Source: Trachythela sp. YZ-2020 (Eukaryota; Cnidaria; Anthozoa; Malacalcyonacea; Clavulariidae). From it: DNA of 64,000 bases. The translations under genes and the position numbers were made by a program. The DNA lies in NCBI GenBank assembly GCA_016169945.1, contig JADLSH010000127.1:1552501-1616500 (forward strand). Reading direction: 5' to 3'. Of the stretch, positions 57,601 through 64,000 are shown in pieces (position 1 is the first letter of the stretch; every line of letters starts with the position of its first letter). Under the pieces are notes generated by a model. The model did no database searches. It was not told where the DNA came from and saw only the letters and a program-made list of their open reading frames with translations.

Positions 57601-60600
57601 ACATTTTTAGTAACTTCGTAATTAATGGTTCCATGGTTCACTCATCGACGAACGCTGATAAGAGAAGATTGGCGATCACTGAATTACACAGTATATCAAC
57701 GTACCCATGATGCCAGCAAATATATTCCTGAATACAAAAGCTCCAATGCATATCCATAAAATGACATATAACTTAGCCACAACTGGATTTACTGCTTTCA
57801 CCATATCGTCCTGAATCTCGTACCAGTGATCCAGAGTAAACAATTGGAATAAAGTTATGAAGGCATTCTTTAATGTGCTGTAACGAATTTATAGGAAATA
57901 TTTTATCGATATCCGTCGTCGTGCGAATATCTGGATGTGGGTAATTCAAGAATAACTTGTTCTTAAAACTCATGTTATTGATGTTAATATAGTTCAGTGT
58001 CTTCTCAGGGCTCAAAATAACGGCCGGTCAACGGTCAATGACCGGCCAAAAATGCCTGTTGACTGGTCACTTTTAAACCTCTCCGGTCATTTTGACCGGC
58101 CACATTTTCATGCCTTCCGCTAGAATTTTAAATCCTTATGATAAAGATTTCCCCGAAAGCACTACAGTAACACTGATAACGTTGCCTATTCACCTAAATA
58201 CACGGTGATTGCTAACGTCTTGAGCGTTTAGAACGTCACCGTGAAACAATAAAAGCGATGTCTCTGAACAAATTCTTATGATTTGTTTCACTGTTAGTAT
58301 ATGCGTATTATGACCGGTCAAAAACAGATTTTTAACCGAGCTAAAATCCAGCTGACCGGTCATTTTGACCGGAGACATATCGGCCGTTATTTTGAGCCCT
58401 GCTTCTTTGTGCTCTTCCAGTTGACGCAGCTGATGAATGAGTATCGGCTTCAGCGTTTCTACATACCTAAAGCTGTCCCTATACTTTAGGTCCGTTCTCT
58501 TCGACTTTGAGTAAGAATCGAAGATGATCGTTCCAGCCACAGCAAAAATATACATAAATAGCATCAACAGGATCATGATGAATGCCATAGACTGAAAAAA
58601 CACGCAAGTTATTGCAGACTAAACTAAAATCACTTTATACTGGATAGCTCTATCAGTTCTAAACTATTCTCCATAGAGATCCAGTAAGAGTCATCCCTTA
58701 TTGATCCAGTTTTACAACAGGAGGAAACCTAAACTAAACTAACTTTAATATACTGGATAGCTCTATCAGTTCTAAACTGTTCTCCTTAGAGGTCCAGTAA
58801 GAGTCACCCCTTATTGGTCCAATGTTACTACAGGAGGAAACCTAAACTAAACTAATTATATTTATACTGGACAGCTCTATCAGTTCTAAACTGTTCTTCC
58901 TAGATGTCCAGAAGAAACTTCCTTACCTTGAATGCTTTAAATATTGTCAGTACGATGATCCTTAGCTGCGCAAATCTGGAAACCTAGACAAGAAAAATAA
59001 GAGAAATATAATTATATTTTATTAACTCTTATTTCATCAGTATACTTACCATTTTTAATGATCTCAATATTTTAAACACACGCATGTTGTCTCCAATGAC
59101 AGATATTGAAGATGACGATTTTCCTCCCAGCGCCAAATTGAGCACTTCAGGAACAATGGACTGCAAGAAAAATTGACCAATCTAAACTAAACTGCACCAA
59201 ACTAACTCTATTTATACGGAATGGTTCTATGCAGTTCTACGCTATCTTTCCTGCACTATTCTTTCTAGAGGTAGAGTAAAAGCCATCCCTTGTTGGTTCA
59301 ATGACTTCAGTTTTACTACAGGAGGAAACTTAAACTAACTATATTTATACCGGATAGCTCTATCAGTTCTAAACTTTTCTCCCTAGAAGTGCGGAAAGGG
59401 TCTGCATTCATAATTGCTCAGGAGGAATCCAGACTGAAAGCACCAGACAACATTCCAGACAACCACATATTGCATAAATTCCGATCACAGAGGTGAAAGA
59501 CACATGCACTAACAACTGTGTCACCAACGCCACATAGAAACATCTATTGTTCAAACAAGCATTACCATTGCGGTGACAAAGAAGTCAAAGATATTCCAGC
59601 CATTTCTCCAGAACACCCAAAATCCATCCAGCCATTTGATGAGTATCTCCAAAACGAAAACGACGAGTGTTATGTAGTCAATAACATTGAGGAAAACTTT
59701 AATCCAGCTCATTGTCGTGCCTTTCATGTGCGAGACCTCTGAATTAAACGAAACAAATTTGATTGGAAAACTTTGGCAGAGCAGACCGGGGAAAATTCGC
59801 GCAAGGGGAAAGAAAGAAAAATACTTCGTGAAAAGAGGAAAGCAAAGAAAAATCCTTTAAAAAAATCTGTAAAAAATATCCTGCATAAGCAGACGGCCGA
59901 AAAACCGACTAGTTTTGTGCTAGCTGAAAATCTCTCCCCTCCCCCGACTATCTTACAATGCCAATGTTCAAACGAGATTACGAAAATGAAAGTTGATGAG
60001 AATTAACCAAGCCAGAGTTTGCATGAGAGTTTCATCAATTCTCATGCCCCGGTCAAGAGTTGATTGGATATTAGGGACCTTTTTCCGTTAAATGTCTGCT
60101 AATACAAACTCAAAGTTGTACTCGCTTTGGCTCAACTGTTGTTATAAAGATGTGCTGTGCCAGAGAGAGGATAATAACAAGTTTGTATTAGCAGATATTT
60201 AACGAAAAAATCTCGTAGTCGTAGTCGTTCTCGTAGCCGTCGTCAAATCTAAAGTTCCCTATTACCTCACGTAGCGGTCAGACGAGCCGAAAAACTCTCA
60301 TCAACTCTCATCCAAATTTGAAGCAACTCAAAGTTTAGGAGAGTTGATTTAGAGTGCACGAGAGTCGATGAGAGTTGGCGGTCAAACGCGAGCGAGAGTT
60401 GCAACTCTCATGAACTCTCAACAGATGATCCCGGAACGTACCTGCCTGCATTCCAAGCACAATGCTGTTTGTAACGATCAGAAACATGATGAAATTCTGG
60501 ACTTGTGCACCTGTAAAAGTTAAAACATTTCAAAACAGTGATGCAAAAGAATTGCACCTTAAGCCCCGGTTAAATTTTTGCACGTTTAGTTATAAATTTC

Positions 60601-61201
60601 CGTACATACTTTCAGTAACAGAGTGGGCCCATGGCCCAAACGGAATGCGATTCTTGTTCCGTACGCGGTTCAGCCTGCGGTCACTGAATTTAATTTCCTC
60701 TCTCGAGTTCTTGGAATATACTTGGAATTTCACGAGGCTGTACGGTGATTCTTTTAACAATTTATCCATGATCATTGGGTCTGTAAGAAAAGTTTGGAAT
60801 ATTTGAAATAGGTGCGTTTATTAAAGTCTATTTTCACAGCCAAAAATATTTTGTTAAAACAAAAATACAATCTCAGAAATCCATGCATGCAGAAAAAGAA
60901 AAAACAAAACATTATTTTCAACATAACTAACACATCGCCAAATTTCGAAAAGCCACAACAAAAACAACCAGAAAATGTTCTATCTGGGCAGTAAATATAC
61001 CTTTTTCTGGGCAGTAAATATACCTTTTTCTCAGAAAAAAAGAAAACCGTCGTTAATACCTTGTATTTCGTTTGAATAAAACCTTGGCGACTCAATGTTT
61101 CCCTTTGATTTCAGAGTGTCCAAAAGTTGAAAATCCTCGATTAATTTCGAGCGAAATATTTCACCCCTTTGTGATAACTCTTCCACGTCGTCGTTTTCCA
61201 T
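54660..61201 (-). CDS. CATSPER2: CatSper channel alpha subunit CATSPER2
   Basis: Pore-forming subunit of the sperm flagellar calcium channel. Fourteen exons, 5' to 3': 61201-61060, 60780-60610, 60510-60442, 59738-59566, 59160-59050, 58983-58927, 58591-58467, 57877-57705, 57079-56944, 56742-56536, 56235-55985, 55290-55206, 54966-54899, 54745-54660; 617 residues (human 530). S1 is FIMFLIVTNSIVLGMQ; S2-S3 is VFVLEILIKWLDGFWVFWRN and on; S4 has spaced basic residues (NMRVFKILRSLKMVSRF); S5 is MILLMLFMYIFAVAG; the selectivity filter is FTLDHWY with Asp299; S6 is ICIGAFVFRNIFAGIMVNNF, followed by the CATSPER2-type NFQNIRNEFN segment. A charged cytoplasmic tail ends with a conserved WPRDTLFKYFQLMEQLQENL stretch. 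Exons 1-8 lie outside the tandem duplication and exons 9-14 lie in copy 2. Expected partners are CATSPER1, 3 and 4; none is in the window. Confidence 0.93.
57137..57575 (+). mobile_element. LINE 3' fragment (copy 2), with the original 3' end
   Basis: Same three RLRWYGHVIRR units as copy 1, but here the sequence continues past 57483 through gaagatctaaagatggagga to gggtaaaagaagaagaataa, which looks like the natural LINE 3' end. So the duplication cut this fragment in copy 1. Confidence 0.7.
58006..58401. mobile_element. hAT-like element, relative of 36491-36918
   Basis: Same 20-bp ends (cagggctcaaaataacggcc and its complement), but only one copy of the 41-bp internal unit. The middle (about 58157-58300) is sequence not found in the other copy. 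A short cttct direct repeat flanks it. It lies in the CATSPER2 intron between exons 7 and 8. Confidence 0.75.
58630..58920 (-). repeat. Array of SINE tail units (in CATSPER2 intron)
   Basis: About two and a half minus-oriented tail units (ctggatagctctatcagttc, ttactacaggaggaaaccta) abut the donor side of exon 6. No head is seen. Confidence 0.7.
59190..59530 (-). mobile_element. tRNA-headed SINE with two tail units
   Basis: Minus-strand copy: tail units at about 59190-59400, a degraded body, and a head at about 59480-59530 (ccgatcacaggtg-like B-box region and gcactaacaactgtgtcacc). It ends about 35 bases from CATSPER2 exon 4. Confidence 0.65.
60072..60261. mobile_element. MITE with ttagggacctttttccgtta ends
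   Basis: The left arm (agggacctttttccgttaaa, then tgtctgctaatacaaactc) is mirrored on the right (gtttgtattagcagatattt, then aacgaaaaa and aaagttccctatta). It lies in the CATSPER2 intron between exons 3 and 4. Confidence 0.65.
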
Positions 61202-62032
61202 TATTTTTTACTTTTTTTTCTCAAAGCTGAGTAAAAAAGATAATTTAAAAAAATTTAAACATGCCGCCATTAACTCGCGGCGAGCTTCGTAAGTTTTCGG
61301 GAAAACATCGGTGATCTTCGGATTTTCCTTTTGCAAAAAATGCTAATCTTCGTCTTTCGATTCATTGACATCAGGCTTTGTCACATACCCTCAATTATTT
61401 TACGTGAACAAACGACTAAACCGAGTTCACTGCAATATACGACTTTGAGTGTACGTACGACGGACTTTATAAATTAAAACGAACCAGTATTTGAAGAGAA
61501 ATTCAACGCAAAAGTGGAGTTAATTTATGGACGTTTATTACCGTGGTATCAGGACAATATATGATGCGGTGCTGATTTCCTTTGTGTTTTGCTCATGAAT
61601 TATTAATGAGCTAGCTTGAAAACTGATGTTTTTGCCGTCCACTGGTCTGAACGGGCGAGATCAAACCGTTAGTGAAACATTTTTGTATTTTGGCTCAAAG
61701 GTAAAACACACTGATTTCGAATTATAATTTTATTGAATGTATTTTACATGCAAGTTAAAACTACAATTAACCATGTCGTTCTTTAAATTTTTACTAGACA
61801 GTATTATGTTCGAATGTCCCTTGATTCATTAAATCTATTTAGAACTAATATAGTACATTTTTAAAATTGAGTTTTAATTGGTTCCATTTGATATTGTACA
61901 AATTAGTATCTGTTCTAATTATATATACAGGTTACACAAACTACGCCTTTGTAATTTGTATATAAGACCAGCATGCAAAATGAATAATCTAATTTTAATG
62001 CGTTTGTCGGTATTCATTCGAAGGTATTCATC
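61202..62032. other. Spacer between CATSPER2 and the H1-like gene
   Basis: Contains the CATSPER2 promoter side and, at about 61490-61630, a copy of the dispersed element with tgctcatgaattattaatga (compare 19960-20060). The rest is AT-rich unique sequence. Confidence 0.5.
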
Positions 62033-62962
62033 CTAATTTTTCGCTTTTTGCTTCGCCGGTTTATCTTCATTCTTTTTCGTGTTTTTTGCTTGACCAGATT
62101 TCTTGCTTTGAGCCCCACCCGTTTCTTTTTCGTTTCCTTTCTCCTTCGCAGTAGCTTTTCCTTTTGTTTTACTTTGACTTTCCTTGGCTTCCTTCGCCTT
62201 CGGCTTTGCTTTGCTGGTCGTCTTTGAATCCTTGGTCGTCTTTTCTCTTGCTTTGCCTTTAGCTTCCCCCTCTTCATTTGCTTTCGGTTTTCTATTTGTA
62301 GTTTTACTTTCGCCTTCCCCTTTCTTCGTTCGCCCACCGGCTGCCTTCGCGCCATTTTTGCTTGCAGTCTTTTTAGCCTTTGGTATATTTTCCTTGTCGC
62401 TTTCCTCCCCGCCTTTTTCGTCAACTTTCGCCTTTTTACTTTTGCCACTAGGTTTCGCTTTCTCCCCTTCGCCTTTTGCGGTCGTTTTAGTACTCTTAGC
62501 AGGGACTTTCGGTTTGGGCTTCGCCTTAGGCTTAACGTTAACTCCCTTTCTCATCGCTTCTCGTATTTCTTTCGACAAAGAAAACTTGCCCGACATTCCG
62601 ACACCAGATTTTCGAAGGACTCTCTCTCTCTCGATAAGTTTTGCAATTGCCAAGCTCACGTATCGATTCGCACTGTCTCCCACTTCATAATTCGCTCGAA
62701 TGTATTTCACGATGGCCTGTCTAGATGAGCCACTTCGTGCTTCGTTGAGCTGATACAAGGCTGTTTCGATCATTTCGCTGTATGCTTTCCGAGTCTTTGT
62801 AATTTTCTCCAGAGATGTTCTACGTTGCGGGAATAAGACAGTCGGTTGCACTTCTGCCGTTTCGACTGATTCGATTTCAAAAGCGGGCAGATCTTCGCTT
62901 TCTGACTCTTCTCCGTCTGATCTTGCACCCTCAACATCAGAAAATGCAGGACTTTCGGCCAT
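62033..62962 (-). CDS. Linker histone H1-like protein
   Basis: 309 residues in a single coding exon. An acidic N-terminus (MAESPAFSDVEG, then DGEESESEDLP) is followed by a globular winged-helix H1/H5 domain at about residues 57-132 (core YSEMIETALYQLNEARSGSS, YIRANYEVGDSANRYVSLAI, KFSLSKEI). A long tail of Lys, Ala, Glu, Ser and Thr follows, typical of linker histones. Such proteins bind nucleosome entry/exit DNA and compact chromatin. The acidic start and highly mixed Lys/Glu tail differ from replication-dependent H1, and no histone 3' stem-loop was seen, so a variant (replacement) H1 is likely. The start could also be the ATG four codons upstream (MTRN). A pyrimidine-rich acceptor before it suggests a 5' UTR intron. 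Confidence 0.82.
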   Translation of the reverse strand: MAESPAFSDVEGARSDGEESESEDLPAFEIESVETAEVQPTVLFPQRRTSLEKITKTRKAYSEMIETALYQLNEARSGSSRQAIVKYIRANYEVGDSANRYVSLAIAKLIERERVLRKSGVGMSGKFSLSKEIREAMRKGVNVKPKAKPKPKVPAKSTKTTAKGEGEKAKPSGKSKKAKVDEKGGEESDKENIPKAKKTASKNGAKAAGGRTKKGEGESKTTNRKPKANEEGEAKGKAREKTTKDSKTTSKAKPKAKEAKESQSKTKGKATAKEKGNEKETGGAQSKKSGQAKNTKKNEDKPAKQKAKN

Positions 62963-63530
62963 GTTTCTAGTCATTCTAGATACAGTAGATCTCTTGATTG
63001 TACAGCCCTTCCTAACCTGAAGTCCTGAAGTCTGTGGTGTATGGGCGGCTGAAAAGAAATTTGCTATAGTCAAAGTGTGCTTTGAGTCTTATATAATGTA
63101 GACTTAGTTTTACAATAGGCCTTTGCATAACATCACAAATATATGGCAAAAACAATGAGTGACAATATGGCATGGAGAACAGTGGGATTTTCAAAACAAT
63201 GAACATTCCGATCACTGACTCATGACTGGATGGCAAGCCAATATTGTCATGCTAAGTTTATGAAAAGGCCCATCCCATTCCTGCTTATGTTAATTTTGCG
63301 CAAGACTCCGCTCCAGTAATTTACGAGAGTAATTGGCATAATTTCCATAGTGAACACAAACTCTGACTGAGCTATATATATATATATATATATTTTAATA
63401 TATAAATTATATAGTTCTTCCTCGAGCTCCCCCCGTAAATTGTAGACCATATCAATGCGCATGTGTAGAAGAACGTAAACATCAGCGAACGTGCGAAAAT
63501 GCACGACTCGTAGACAAGGAGCGAGGAGAA
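62963..63530. promoter_or_regulatory. Divergent spacer between the H1-like gene and MCEE
   Basis: The start codons are 568 bases apart on opposite strands. Within it lie a dispersed repeat (about 63135-63290, shared with 7895) and a TA dinucleotide run (63372-63393). A shared promoter near 63430-63520 for MCEE is plausible but no motif is clear. Confidence 0.4.
63372..63393. repeat. (TA)n microsatellite
   Basis: About eleven TA dinucleotides in a row, upstream of MCEE. Confidence 0.85.
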
Positions 63531-63767
63531 ATGGCTTTTAAGTTCTTACAAACAACAAAGTTTTTGAAGTCGTTTGCAGTTGCATCTTTTAATAAACGGG
63601 TACGTAAGCATGTGAGCATTGAATAGGTTGAGGTACAAATTGTTTAATAATTTGGTCAAACGTTCAATTATCGATATATTTATTTTGTTTTATGATACAG
63701 AATCTGAGTGATGATATATGGAAATTAGGAAAGTTAAATCATGTTGCTATTGCAGTGAATAATCTTG
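63531..63767 (+). CDS. MCEE: Methylmalonyl-CoA epimerase, first two exons (partial)
   Basis: Mitochondrial enzyme that interconverts D- and L-methylmalonyl-CoA in propionate breakdown. Exons 63531-63599 and 63701-63767 give 45 complete codons before the gene leaves the window (further exons would be right of 64000). The first exon is a mitochondrial-type presequence (MAFKFLQTTKFLKSFAVASF). The second encodes WKLGKLNHVAIAVNNL, the first beta-strand of the VOC fold with the metal-binding His of NHVAIAV. The gene is divergent from the H1-like gene. Identification rests on a short segment. Confidence 0.72.
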
Positions 63768-64000
63768 GTAAGTTTTCCGAATAATCAACAAATCAATTCT
63801 ATTTACGAATGAAGAATGTAATGTTGGGAGAATGGTGCAGATCAAGAACATTGGTAGCCAACCTGCAATCATGTGTCTGTTGTACCAATGTTACCAGGGA
63901 TCTCCCGGTGGACTATCAGCAAATAGATTTCATCTTGCAATCATGGACATGTTCTGTGATGGGGGTAGCGGGGTAGCAAAGAATCTGTGATTCTTGTCTG

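Noticed and set aside
59773..60006. Plus-strand Lys-rich open frame (MAEQTGENSRKG)
   Set aside because: It lies in a CATSPER2 intron, shows no domain, has no splice partners, and its end runs into a MITE; A-rich sequence alone explains the composition.
62184..62690. Plus-strand frame rich in Phe, Ala and Leu
   Set aside because: It is the antisense of the Lys-rich H1 tail (AAG/AAA read backwards gives Phe/Leu).

Overview
The window is nuclear DNA of an animal: intron-rich genes with GT-AG splicing, AATAAA signals, and many short interspersed elements and MITE-like inverted repeats in introns and spacers. Gene content (a PC1/3-like convertase, CatSper channel subunit, SERINC, SNX27, KRTCAP2, DAP3/mS29) is metazoan. 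A cnidarian or other early-branching animal is my best guess; this is inference, and no rRNA or mitochondrial marker is present to prove it. Exon-intron models were built by hand from reading frame, splice dinucleotides and phase. Each complete multi-exon model sums to a whole number of codons ending in a stop.

Layout, left to right. 1-2763: repeat-rich spacer with one possible minus-strand exon. 2764-8976 (+): complete 12-exon proprotein convertase of PC1/3 type. 9070-17622 (-): complete 11-exon EF-hand plus WD40 protein of the WDR49/WDR64 type, tail-to-tail with the convertase. 18680-23866 (-): complete 12-exon mitoribosomal protein DAP3/mS29. 24523-24856 (+): small two-exon membrane protein, not recognised. 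25634-28560 (+): REEP5-like ER-shaping protein. 29505-33861 (-): 13-exon SERINC. 35016-38082 (+): SLC25A46. 40296-46363 (-): 15-exon SNX27. 46845-48712 (+): KRTCAP2, head-to-head with SNX27. 54660-61201 (-): CATSPER2. 62033-62962 (-): linker histone H1-like. 63531 onward (+): start of methylmalonyl-CoA epimerase, cut by the window edge.

The most striking structure is a direct tandem duplication of about 6 kb (45445-51725 and 51726-57483). It copied SNX27 exon 1, KRTCAP2 and the last six CATSPER2 exons. The intact genes are shared between the copies: SNX27 and KRTCAP2 use copy 1, CATSPER2 uses copy 2. Left over are an orphan SNX27 first exon and a KRTCAP2 lacking exons 1-2 in copy 2, and six orphan CATSPER2 exons in copy 1. 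The breakpoint falls inside a LINE 3' fragment. An uncollapsed haplotype in the assembly is the main alternative.

The repeats are informative too. A tRNA-headed SINE carries a roughly 115-bp tail unit that occurs alone or in arrays. At least four hAT-like non-autonomous elements have perfect 8-bp target duplications. One WD-gene intron is bounded by a duplicated splice-site segment, which suggests intron gain. The genes are mostly housekeeping and do not form one pathway; they alternate in divergent and convergent pairs.
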